NCBI RefSeq assembly: GCF_963576545.1
Contig: NC_083638.1
Span: 22,409,590 to 22,473,589, forward strand
DNA from: Limanda limanda
Taxonomy: Eukaryota > Chordata > Actinopteri > Pleuronectiformes > Pleuronectidae
DNA length: 64,000 bases
Direction: 5' to 3'
Shown here: positions 1 through 12,900 of the stretch, piece after piece
How positions within the stretch are numbered: the first letter of the stretch is position 1
Layout of the letters: the number at the start of each line of letters is the position of its first letter
Program-made: the position numbers and the translations under genes
The notes under the pieces: model-generated
The model's input: the letters and a program-made list of their open reading frames with translations, nothing else
What the model was told of the DNA's origin: nothing
Databases searched by the model: none

Positions 1-1599
1 TGTAGCAGTGTAGCTCTCATGAAATTTCCCTAATTACATCAGTTATAGCCTGGAGCGCATTTGTGAACCACACTCACTCTCACCATCCTGACTGGAAGTA
101 CAGTAACGTCACCGTTTTCTGATTTATCATAACTCCCTGCGCAGCAGCGTTACTAAGGAACATTAATTCATATTAATACAAAAGTATTGCTATAGCCAGA
201 TATACAGTATATTTAACAGTGTTTACTGTTATTGCTGTTCATGGTTTTTCACTCCAAAGTAACACAGATTGCAGATTGTGTTGAATATAGACATCTGACC
301 TTACTTTCATTGGAAATTTCAAAACTACACACAGTGTAGTTATTACACTTACTATCCAGATGATTTGATGCTGATGTTTTTCATGTGCTGCCTAGTAACA
401 GTGTCACTTGTCATCCACCCATTGTTGTTGTGTTCATCGAATCAGTGACTCAGTGCCTGAAATTCAATTCACCAGGCATTTAACTAGGGACTGGTTTGAG
501 TCAAAGTCCTTATCTGTCCCTTTGCTTTCAAATATTTACCCATTTAGCTACTAATAATCGGAGGATTCTCCTCAGTGCCTTACCAGAAGGCTTCTAGTAA
601 AGTTCAATAAAAAAAACTCAAAAGAGAAAAGAACAATATCTACCACAGATTTAATTCCTCAAAGCTCCGCTTCCCCCTCAGTATCACCTGCATCATGACA
701 CTAAAAATATAGGCCCTTATCTCTGCTTCAAAAATAGAGTAAATCTACAATGTAAGACCCTGAAATCACACAATTTGCTACTTACACCAAACAAAAGCGT
801 TACAATATGGGCACCTGGAGCAAATAGCATTTGGTTTGTCGAAAATAAACGCCCCATTACATTCAACCAGACCAGATCCTCTTCTATATAGTCAAGTAGT
901 TGTTAGCAGTGTTATTTTCTGTTCCTCTTTCTGACCAAGTAAAACATTGCGTCTTCAATTTAATTTTCCTGGAAGGCACAAAATAAATGGAGTATTAAGA
1001 AATCAGTGTTCAGTGAACGCATGATTGCTGCTGCATAAAAAGGAGGGCTTTCTAATTTCAAGTATCATTATTCCATTACAGTGGAGAAGTCTTACTGTCC
1101 AATGGAATTCAAAGATACATCAACTTCACTGCATTCATTACAGTTGTGCACGCAGTGAATCACAGGTAAATCTTGGAAAAGGAAGTTCTCAGCCTCATCT
1201 GAACTCAAAATGTAAATTTCTAAAAGCGATGCTCTTGTGGATCATGAAGTTCGCTCAGCACTAAGGAAAAGCAGTGGACAAGAATATACTTTTTTTTTAA
1301 AAGACGATCTTTCCCAGTCAGAAGACACCTCACAGTAACAACTCACTGGCCAGTTAAGAGGGTGCACGACAGAGAATCTGAATTCCTCAGCTGTAATGGA
1401 GAACGACTGATGACACTTCAGATTAGAAATTACCTCAGATTTTGATGCGGCATCAATGGTGCCAATTCTAGCTTATAAATAATCAGAAGTTCAAAGTTAC
1501 ATTTTTTCTAATGCATATTTTCATTCTTGGTGTTAACGAAAGAGGTCATAGAAAATAAACAGGCTTGGACAGAAAAGTGAACCGAAAGCCCCCCCGTCC
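1..1599 (-). other. mtmr10 3' UTR / downstream flank
   Basis: AT-rich sequence downstream of the mtmr10 stop codon with no further coding exon. No canonical AATAAA was seen on the minus strand. Two ATTAAA hexamers (complement of 959-964 and 650-655) are possible polyadenylation signals but are unproven. The 79-codon plus-strand frame at 1025-1264 has no recognisable family and is treated as chance. Confidence 0.5.
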
Positions 1600-2211
1600 T
1601 CAGACAGTGTCATTAGAAAGAGTCTCTGTCGAAAGCCAGATCCTCGCCCCGTTCAGAAATTTGCTAATGGGAGTCCCGTGGATACTGCGGCGGCACAGAT
1701 TTCCCACTGGGGTGAAAGGAAAGGAGGAGTTAAGGAAGTCTGGAGGTGCAGGGGGGTCGTTCTGCGGACTGGCCTTAAAATACATCCTCCTTTGGGTTAA
1801 AGGGGGCCCATGGGGGCTGGGGAGTGGCGTGCTGCCCGGACTGGGTCCCTTATACTGCCTGAGCTGACTCTGCAGTATCTCAATTTCATCGACCAGTTGG
1901 GAGAGCTTGTGGTAGGCAGTGATGGAGCCCCCTTTGGGAATGCAGGCTTCAGGGACCCAGCGGAGAAAGTAGAGCTTCCAGAGAGCCACATGCGAGGGAA
2001 TGAGCAGTGGAATCAGGAGGCCCTGCTGGTCGGTAGGCTGAGAGAACCAGTCCCTGAAGAAGCGCTCTGCCGGGCTCTCTTCTTTCACTGTTGAGAAATC
2101 GGGCTTCAGCTCCGACAGCAGAGATGCCCGGCGGGTCAGTGTGTCCTCTCCAACCCTCAGCCCATTACGCAGAGAGGCTGGCGATGCTCGCACAGAGGAA
2201 CTGTAGGTTTT
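1600..2211 (-). CDS. mtmr10: mtmr10 coding exon 16 (C-terminus and stop)
   Basis: Begins after a ctgcag acceptor with KTYSSSVRAS and runs 203 codons to the stop at 1600-1602 (residues 567-769). It carries WKLYFLRWVPEA, GGSITAYHKLS, a proline-rich stretch, the SFPFTPVGNLCRRSI block and the end SNDTV. These blocks are typical of the MTMR10 tail. Confidence 0.96.
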   Translation of the reverse strand, partial: KTYSSSVRASPASLRNGLRVGEDTLTRRASLLSELKPDFSTVKEESPAERFFRDWFSQPTDQQGLLIPLLIPSHVALWKLYFLRWVPEACIPKGGSITAYHKLSQLVDEIEILQSQLRQYKGPSPGSTPLPSPHGPPLTQRRMYFKASPQNDPPAPPDFLNSSFPFTPVGNLCRRSIHGTPISKFLNGARIWLSTETLSNDTV

Positions 2212-5200
2212 CTGCAGGAGGAAGGACATATTATTAGATTATTCTCATTAAACAGTCTCTGTAAACTGCAGTAGCAGATTTCACATATTCCACATTCTCA
2301 CCTTTACCCCTGCATCATGACCCTGAAAAATTCAATTTTATCCAAAAGGTTAATCTATTTTCTGTGTGGTAATTCCTCTTCTGTTTGTGTTTGCTGATGA
2401 TAACACAACAACAGGCTGCCCATACAATCTCAGCAGCAATGAACAAAGTTGCTGACCGGATGGATTACCGACGTTAAACATTTACTCTCAGAATCTCTGT
2501 TTCAGCAGAGTGATACTTCCAGGCTGAAGAGAGCAGATGACTGAAGTGACGTTTATCTAACATTTTTACACATTATTACAGATCCTCTTCTGACCTTGAA
2601 AATAACATTCCTATGTAATGAACAGTCACAACTCAAAAATATATTTATCGTACTCAAATTCTGTCTCGGTATAAGTCTACATACACTAAGTAATTGATCT
2701 GACTTCAAAACAATCTCAACAAACTAAAGAAATGGGTGAGCATAAAGAATTATGAACTTGAAAACCATAAAACCCAGTCTTAACTTTTTGTAGCAGATCC
2801 ATTAAGAGGGCAAACACATTTAACAATGTGCCGTTACTGCTTCTATAAACTTGTATGGCTCTGTGCGTTACATACCTTTGTGCGTGTGAAGGTTTTCACT
2901 CCCCCGTTCTGAACACAGGCAGCTCCTTTGCCTACGTACATGGGGTTGTTAAAGAGGGTTTGATCTTTGGTGGAGAACTGCTTTGACCAGTCCCAAACAG
3001 GCGGGAAAAACACAACCTGGTCTTCTCCTTGAGGGATGGCTTTAATCTTGGCAAAGTCCTGTAATGGAAAGACATCATTCATTCTCAGTACATCTGCACA
3101 TACAGTAGTATTACACGGACAATACGTGTCCGTAATCAAAAAACATAATTTTATTGTGTAAAATTAGTTGGTGATCATAGGATTTTATTTCTATCTTTGT
3201 GCATTATGTTGCACTGTTTCCTGTCAATTATCTGAAACCCACAGAGGAAATTATAGTCTCCAACGTGAGATGAGGCCTCAAAAACATGTTGCTTGGCTAC
3301 ACACTATCACCTGGTACAATAACATGACTTCTACTCTTATTATTCAATTCCACTGACGCATTTGGATATTTTACGTAGGAAAACATTAAACTAAATGAAA
3401 AAGTATATATTATATATGATATAAGGCATCCCTTACCATTAAGTGCTTAGTGCGTTGTTTAGAAGAATTGAAGAGGAAAGTACTGAAGAGTGGAATCCAC
3501 ATGCTGTCACTCAGTACTGTCAGATAGGTCTCTGTGAACTCAAACGCCGCTGGGTACTGGTTTATCATCTGCCACACGCAGTCCAGGAACAGCATGAACA
3601 GTGGAGACTGGAACAACACAACACAGAGAAACAAATGACAAAGAAGCACAAGCGTCTCAGGAAAATCGTTAGGTCAGCTACTCTATGACTGCATTAAGTA
3701 TAGATCTCCATAGAATACCTCCACTTTGTCATTCTTCTTTAAGTGGTTGCATCTGTCCAAAAAGCGATGGCCAGCCATCACCCACTCCTTCTGCACTAGA
3801 CTCTGAAAGCCAGTGAGGCTGCGATACTGAGGGTCCAACATGAGCTGCACCAATGACGACACCACACAGTTCAGGTCTCGGTCTTCTTCCTCTGTGCAGG
3901 TGCAACGAGAGACACAAAAAGTCAGAGGAAGTATTTTCACAGAACTTTCAGGTTGGAAAAATAGTTAATTATTATGATTTAATGACATTTTTAAATGTGT
4001 CATGTGGAGTATGCAACATCTGTTTAAAGCTAAATATTGCTGAAAGATCACAACTGATGGACCAATAAAATTATCATTAAACAACAAGCAAGTGTATGAC
4101 TGCTGATTTAAAACTGTGAAGTATGATGGGGTCTAACAACTGGGGGAAATAATTTAGAGAGTTTTACCTTGGAGAATGACTGAAGAATTCTTTCCATCCA
4201 GAGTGTAGACAATCTCAGCTGAGTGCTTCAAAAAGGCCCTTGGGTCACAAGCACAACATACATGTTTACAGACATTAAAATATATGAAAAAAAGATTAGC
4301 ATTCATAGCTTTACATTGAAATAAACTTGATTATTTATTTTTCGATACTTGATAGACCCATCATTTTAAAATAATCCTGCAATCCAAACAGCAACTCATC
4401 TCATCGGTGTATATTTATTCTGACAATAAAGAAAATTAAGAACTTGCAATATAGTTTCAAAGAAACACTGGAAGTTACATAGGATATGTAAATGTATCTA
4501 CAATGATACTTTTTCACATTCAACATATCCACTACAAGATGTCCATGCAAGTTTTTTATATTCCAGGTAAAAGTAGGAAAATACAAATATCATTAAGGTC
4601 AGCAAGACATTTAAATTTTGAGTCTTCATTAACTAACACGAGACTGGTAGTTTATTAAGAGCGTTGTGTTGTTTACATACCTGACATGCTCCAGCCATCG
4701 GGAGTTTTCAATGGATGTAAGCCACCTCTCTTCAGACTCCTCAAAAGGATCTGCACATAAAAGTCAAACCATGTAAATACACATATTCCATTTCCACACC
4801 ATAGAATTGTGCACAAGACAGAAGTTGAATATTTGCAGTGGTAATAGGATTGTGACTGTTAAACCGCGCAGTGGAGCTCACCTATGACACAGATGTGCCG
4901 GACTTTGACAAAGGCGCTCTGGATGTCCTGGATGTTGGGCAGACACTTGTCCAGATCCGACTTGAATACATCACTTCGCTGTGGGTGGCTCTTTGTGATG
5001 GCATTAAAGATCCTACAACAACACAGGACAGATTAGTTTCAAAACTGCTGTAACAACCAAATGCCTTTAACCTTATTACAGGAACTAAAAATATATGAAA
5101 ACACCCACTTATAATGATCAGTTAAATATAAATAAGTGAAATTGAGACTTTTGCTCTACCTCTGTTCAATCTTCCTCTGCTGTAATGGATCACTTATGCT

Positions 5201-6874
5201 GGCCATGCGGACAAGAGCGCTCCCATTGGGGTGACTCCAGCACCAGAGCTTTGAAAAAGAATGCAATGGTTAATAGAATAAAAGAGACGGGATGCACTGA
5301 TGAATCAAACTAGCATATAATGATCACAATTGTCTACAAAGGTGACCCTCAAAAGTACGTAGATCTTATAATGCGTATCTCGTATGGATAAATTAAAGGT
5401 ATTTCTTAGCAGAGTTTAAAAAACAGATCACATTTAATGGGGATTTCTGAGCTTGGATACTCACAGGGATGCGATTATCAGTGAAGAATATAGAGTACTG
5501 CTTTAGGTCTTGATCTGCCAGAGAAACTGGGACAACGACGTACTCTGGAAGACTGAGAAGTGGTTTAGAGAAAGAGGATGGGGTTACAAAGGAATATAAT
5601 ATAGGACACAATAAGAAAACAAAATGCAGAGGACACACGTGAGAAAAAAAAAATACACGTTTCCCAAAACTTTAAAGCCGAGCACAGCTTATGGCTGCGT
5701 TGTTTGATGCTTTCATATAATATTATACTACTGGCAATGAAGCCATGGTTGTACAGAAAATTGTTAAACTTGTTAGCACTGGTTTAGTTTTGCTGCGTCT
5801 CTGCCACATATTCAAGCTGGTGAATGTCTACAGCAGGAAGGTTTGTTTTAATAAAGGAAAAGTTAATCGGAGTGTCAGTTTTGCTTCAGCACCATGCGAT
5901 GTGTACGGTTTGGTGGAAACTACTATTAGGCCATACAGGCGTCCTTTCTCCACCTGCACATTTAACACTGTACAATCCTTATTCCTTACACTGAAATTCA
6001 CCATGATGTCACCACTGAACTCAGATGAATAGCGTGTACTGTCTACAACGGACTTGCAAGTTACAATGCGACATTCACAAAAACATTTTCTTGAAGTCAC
6101 TCATGAAATAAGAAAAATGTGCACAATGTAAATACAATTTCCAGCCAAAAAAGTATGAGTAGCGGGTTCAATTTAGAGAAACTGTTGGAGCTACAGACAT
6201 ACATTTCCTACAAAGCCCATCCTAAATTGCCAAAAACAAAAAACACAAGTTAAAAAACCTCTGTGAGATGGCATAACTCTCGTTGACGGAGCAGACCCTC
6301 CATCCTGAAGCACTCGTCCTCTTGACCTCTCGATCCCAGTCAGATGGACGGTCAAAAATGGGGGTCTGCAATCCTCCTCGAGGGGTGGAACCATTGACTC
6401 TATCCTCTGGAAATACAGAAACACTGAGATGATTTATTTTGCATAATGCAGATATATCAAACCCTAGTTGTAGAATTTGGATTTACAGAAAATGTAAACG
6501 TGATAAGACGCATGTTATGTCTTAAGTCTTTCAGAATGAGTTATTCTGTAGGGTACCTTTAGATTCATGGTATCGTCGTCCTTGATACTCAAAGCCAAAT
6601 AGAAGATGGAGATCAGCTGGATGGGAATAGTGGGCAATAGCAAGGCAAACCTAGAAGATATAGAACAATGGTACTTTTATGGGATAATCGACTTCATGTG
6701 AACTCTGGTTTTTGCTAAAATGCAAGTTCTTTACCAAACAAACACAAGAACAAGTGAAATCTGGGAAAGTAAATGTTTGACAGTCTGCTGCTCAGGATTG
6801 AATCTCTCTGTGGCCCCACCAGAGTCACACAAAGCACTCCATTCACTAGTAAAGCTGTGAATGACATGAGGACA

Positions 6875-6909
<35 letters not shown>

Positions 6910-9900
6910 CGAGCGTCTGTGTATGTGTAAGGCTGCTCCCAACTCTGTAATTTTCATTTGGCAAAATACACTATTATAGACTGGCTTAATTCCATATGTC
7001 ACAAAGAAAGAAAGAAAAAGACCTGAGCCCTGTATTAGGTTCACACTGTAATTACATACAGGGTGTCCATAAATAAACTCACAAGGCGTGAGGGAGGGCA
7101 GACATGTTTCTATTTCAGTTCTCTGTAGATGTACAAAAATAAAATGTTTATGGTTCAAATTAAATTCATTTGTAAGATCCTAGTCTATGCAGTACCACAC
7201 AGTAATATTGCCTGATGTGCTGTAGGTTTGTTCTGCTCCTGGCCCTACAGACAAATTGCTCCCAGATAACATGAGGAGATCAGACATGGAACCGTGTGCA
7301 TTCACATTCATGTTCTTTTCACTGGCAAGAGACATATAGCTCCATTACTCCATGGTGAGACTGAAGAAAATGTGTGTTACGTTTACATTTTATGCTAAAA
7401 TGCTGTTTATTTTTCCAATTCAAGCTCTATGAATTGGCTTTTGTGTGTTTTCTTTATGTTTATGCTAATTTATAATAAATATACTGTATATCTATAATAT
7501 AACTATATCAAGCCTCAAATTACATTGGCTGATACATTGGTATCTGAGATCTTTTACTCCCAAATATCATTATTGGCATCAGCTTCCAAAATTCCACATT
7601 AGTCATAGTCTTCTACTTAATTTCCCCTGTGGACAAATGTATTGAAGCACCACCTCTCGACTTATATCTTCAACTATTAAAACATCATATAAATATACAA
7701 TACTATTGAAGTATCTGGACATTTAACACCAGTTCCAGAACCTTAATTAAAAAAGACACAAATTCATCTCACCACAATGTCCCCTACTTGTTATACTTGG
7801 ACCCGACTAAACTGAGCTCCAGTGTGAAGAATGAAACATCTGTCCCTCCAATCTCTCCGAGCAGGAGATGAGTCAGAGCCACGCTGCCAGTTGTTTCTAC
7901 ACTCTGGATGACTCTCGGTTTCCTCTGACCTGAATGCCATTGTTTAACGTCTCCTATCCATTGTTTGGCTAATGGCACCACAGAAATGTTGTTGTGAGAA
8001 GTGTCATTTCTCTTCAGTTTGAGCGCGAGTGAGCAGAACTAAACTGTTTTTATGATGTAAATATCCTTGTCTCTGAGGAAGTGGTCAAATCTTAGTGTGT
8101 AGTGAGTAAATGCAGTGAGCTCAGAGAGTCACAAAAGGAAAAGTTTGGTCAGAAACAGCCATCAGTGAAATGAGCAGTGAAAACTCAAAAAAAAAGGGAA
8201 CAATAATTTCAATAAAAGTGAAGTAACAGAAAATAAATAACTATACTGGGGAAGACTGGTGCTATCTGTGTCCCCTGGTCAGATATAGGCCCTGTTCACG
8301 CCTGACATTAAAATACGTCCTCAATGTGTCTCTTGTGATCGGATCTCACTTCCCACTCCACATTCAAACAATCATATACATACTGTGTTCGCAAAGACCA
8401 AATTATGTTGTTTTAACCCACTCCGGGTTTACAGATATGGCCAATGGCAATGTTTGTGCCACAAGGGGGAACAAAAGTCAGTTAAGTCAAGTTTTACACT
8501 TAACCGCTTTACTTTTCTTGAATTGCAGATTACAAGAATCCTTGCCATTTATTTATCACAATTTCCACTTAGAAAACTTTGTCTCCAAATCCAAACTGAG
8601 TGGATATGTTAGAAGCTTCTTAAATAACCAGTCCCTGAGCAGAGTTTCTGTATCACCCACCTTCTTGGCGCTCTCAGGCCCAGCCTCATCAAAGCAGAAC
8701 CTCATGATGCGCAAGTCTTTGCAGTACAGGATGAGCTCAGTGGGATTGAATTTCAGCTTCTGGTTGGACCCCAACACTTTCTTCTTCCCCTTCGTATCAT
8801 TCACTGAGAGGAACAAACACAAAAGACGATGAGAAAACGTCAACTACTTCAGATATAAATAAGCAGGACCGACACTTCCAGTGTATCTGTGCTACAGCTG
8901 AATGCACTAATAAATGCCAGATGCACTCTTTTACATTATGTTTAGAATAAAAACATTAGGTCGCTATTTCACAAAGTGTTGTATCAGTTTATATCAGCAC
9001 AGCAATAAGAATTTGAAAAGAAAACTGACCAATTACAAAGTTAATGAAAAGTTTTTTTCTAAGCCCAACAATAATAATGTTCCATCCTTGTGCATCGATA
9101 TGTCATGTTTGGACACTTGTGGGAGTGTCATGCTGCAAGAGTGCTGCATTTATACAGGGCAGTAACCCATGAGTTTAAACTCAATATTTAATATCACAGA
9201 TCATGTTTTAATTCCAGGTGTAAATGGAGACATGTTATATTGAAAGAATATTATTTATTATGATTTATGACTTTCAACATGAAGTTAGACATAATTGAAG
9301 ATTTTGACTCTTGCTGGTGGATTGAGACCATACTACACATCCTTAGCATACATTATATAAAGAAACAGGCAGACAAAATATCAGTTATCGGTACTGTCAG
9401 GTTAATTTTAACCTCAACGGTACTATATTTGTGCAAATCCCATAATGACAATGTATTGTCTGGTGGCCCGGTTCTAACAGGTCAGAAAAACAAGCAGGGT
9501 AAAACAAAGCCTTGTGCTGTATCACTGTAACACAACAAACCTTGCTCTGGGCAGTTGCCCTTGCACTGTCAGCAATTGACAGGAATGAGAAATAAAAACA
9601 AGTCTAATCCTGGGCAGGCTGCGCAGCCACTAAACACGGCCTTAGCTGTGACTTCACTTATAATCAGATTGCTGAGCAGGAATGCTCAACAAAAGAGATC
9701 CATGCTGTCAAAGATTATTGAGGGAACAACTTGCCCCATCTAACTTTACACACATCTGTGGATCACTCTACAATGACTGGGTCAGGCTGTTTGTGCTGTA
9801 AGAGTTGATTAATTATCCAATCATCAGAAATTTGACTGATTACACATTTGATAAATACATTGTAAATGTGCTAATACAATAATGCTTTGATTCATCTAAT

Positions 9901-12900
9901 ATCATTTTAAAAATAACTTTTTATTATTCTAGTAACTAATCAGACATTAACATTTAAGAGCTGGTAACCAGATTTCTACATGGGAAAGTCAGTAAAAACA
10001 TGTCTGTGACCACAGCATCAACCTGTGATAAACTTCTGTTTGTCAACACAAATGTGGCGAACAGACGTACCTGTTACTACTTGTTCAAGACAGGTCAGGG
10101 GGATGTCGTGCTCTCCAAGCAGCAGGTGGGACAAGTGGGACTTCTGTGGTAAAGGCAACAGCAACAATTTAAAAATAGGTACTATTGTTATTCTATACAA
10201 AGTTCTCCTGCACCTAACATCTGAAAACACTGGATGTTGGATCAAGCTAAATCCCTCAGCCCGAGGAGTGATCAGGTTCAACTCTGTTATCACAACAACA
10301 ATCTGCAGCATCGCTGGAAATGACGTCTGTTCTCTCACTTCTTGTGCGATATCACTCACAATGTTGTGCAGGAAAATACAGTTTTCCTTCCTCCTTGCCA
10401 GATGCACTGCACATGCAATTATGGCTGTGGAAACAGGATCTATTCAGGAGGATACGTGTGGCACCAACAGGTTTCACAAACATTAAGCTAAAATTGTACA
10501 AGCCAACATTAAAAACTGTATGACAATCTTAAACCTTTCACATTTTAACAGATCCACAGCATTATAGATAATAAAGGGTGGATAATTATTCACTCCAGAG
10601 TTTGACAGTTTTAAAAAACCAGAACACACAAATACCTGTTTAGGTGGGGCATCCTGGATGATGAAGGAGACCTTAAAGTTGGTGCATATCAACTTCCCCC
10701 AAAGGTCATCCCGGCTGCTGTCAGAGCTGATGCATTTCCTCACAAAGTTCACCTCATTAACAACTATCTCCCCTGATGACCAACAAATGAGAAAAAAAGA
10801 AGTGTGTAAAGTTAGAGTTAAGTTCTACAGTTTAAAGAAATATGCAGAAAATGAGGATTAGAACGGCAAAGTAAACAGCCTCAGTACTGACACAGAACTG
10901 CAATGAAGTAACATCCTGTTACCACGCAGACAAGCTGCAATACAATCTACACCGTAACTCATTATGCATGTTACATGTTAAACAATTAATATCAAAACTT
11001 ACAGAAATTGAGACAGTAAAGATATGCCTCATTTACAAACATACTTTGACCTGGGTTTATTTCATGGATTTTTGATAATTTGCTCATCATTACAAATGAT
11101 CAATTCTCCAGGCATACAGAATAACATCTTCTGCTTTCCACTGTTATCCTCCCTTTTGTCATGGTGTGTTAAAATGCATAATAAGTGGTAGCTCAAAGTT
11201 ACAGGTTTTAGTGTTAATGACACTGTTGAGGGTAAATAGTGACACTGATAACCTGATACTGATGTAAGACACAACACACATATTGCTTATGACTAACATG
11301 ACCGTAGCACATAAATAATACTCAATTTCACAAGAATGTGGCTCAAAAACTGCCAACAATGGCCTTTCATTAGAATAAGGAGTGTTAGCTACTATCGACT
11401 ATCCAGGAAAAAACTTTACAGAGACTTCACATGCCTTCCATCAAAGCCACTTAGTCAAAAAACAAGTTTAACTAGTTGAACAGATATTTGACTGGTTGAC
11501 TGTGAACCTCTGTTGTTTTCTGTCTCAGTGAGCAGGAAGGAAAACGGCAGTAATGTTTCACAAGCTTCCTAAATAGCATAGCTTCATCTTACTATGCTTA
11601 AGATAATCAGAAACCATCACATAATGCTCTATGATCTATCAACAGTAATGAAAACAAGCAGGAAGCTTAGGTCATTTACACATAACAAATTATAAATCTT
11701 TTTCTGAAAGGGTAGCATTGAAGCTACGTTACACAAGGTTTCTGTCTGGCAGAGTAAAAGCTCAGAGGCCACACACACACAGTTTCTGCAGTGATAAGGG
11801 GAACAGTCACTTCCTTCAGTTCTGGCACATGGAAGTCACATTATAGTGACCCACTTAGGGTTAATGAAGCAGCTATTCATATATGACAAAGTGATGATAT
11901 AATGACCCTTAGCCCTTAACATGATGACCAAATAAATGCATAGACAAAAACATGGCTATAAAAAGTTGCCCCTGGGATTTTTAAAGATGAACTGGGGCAA
12001 CAGGGTGGAAAGTTTGCTTTACCAGCCATTTAGCAGGTCAATCAAATTCTCCTGTCGACTTTGGCCTTATCAAAACACACTTGACTTCAGTGAAGCAGGT
12101 TTGAATATGGTTTGAAGAGTGATTTAAAAAAACATATGCAAAGAGATGCAAAAGTTAACTTAAATTAACCTGTTCCTCTTTTTATTTTAAAGAGGATATA
12201 TCTGCATAGTTAAATAACCATACAACATGACACTTTGCAAAGGGGCGGTCCATGAGACTCATGAGTCAACTACTCTCACTCTAACCAGAATAAATCATTA
12301 TAATGAACTCTCTCTTATCGCTCAACTTAATAAACTAACTGCACTTTTTGTTAGTCACGTGTTAGCAGGCACAGTATTAAGATAATCAATATCCTACTTC
12401 TTTTTTTTTTACTAAACACTTAAAGCATTTGACTGACAGATGGAAGGAATGGCACTGTGCTGTAATCAGCACTTTGCTCCGCTTTGTTGCTCATGCAAGT
12501 ATCACTGGCAGGGAGACGTTTATAAATCCTCGTGACATCATGAGAAAAGAGCAAATATGATGACTGAATAGAAACCTGTTAGAGTTGTGATGACTAACTA
12601 ATCTATTGACGATTGTGGTTTGAGGCATTTTGCTGCTGCTCGTGATAATCTTAAAAAGAGAAAGGACTTTAACACCATTTTAATGATCACTGAATTCATT
12701 CTATCCACACACTATTTTTACAAATTAAAACCAGTAGTACAGAGACTGAAGTTGAAACTGAAATTCTGGAGAGTAAAAGGTACATTGAAACAAGTAAAAG
12801 TAAAAGTAGGGACAGATAGAGAGTAACGAGGGATAACAGACTCATAACTTGAGGCCAAAGTCTATCAAAAGTTTCTCATAAATTTAAACAGCATTGTTGA

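Noticed and set aside
10025..10486. 153-codon plus-strand frame
   Set aside because: Antisense to mtmr10 exon 4 and running into intron 3. No protein similarity.
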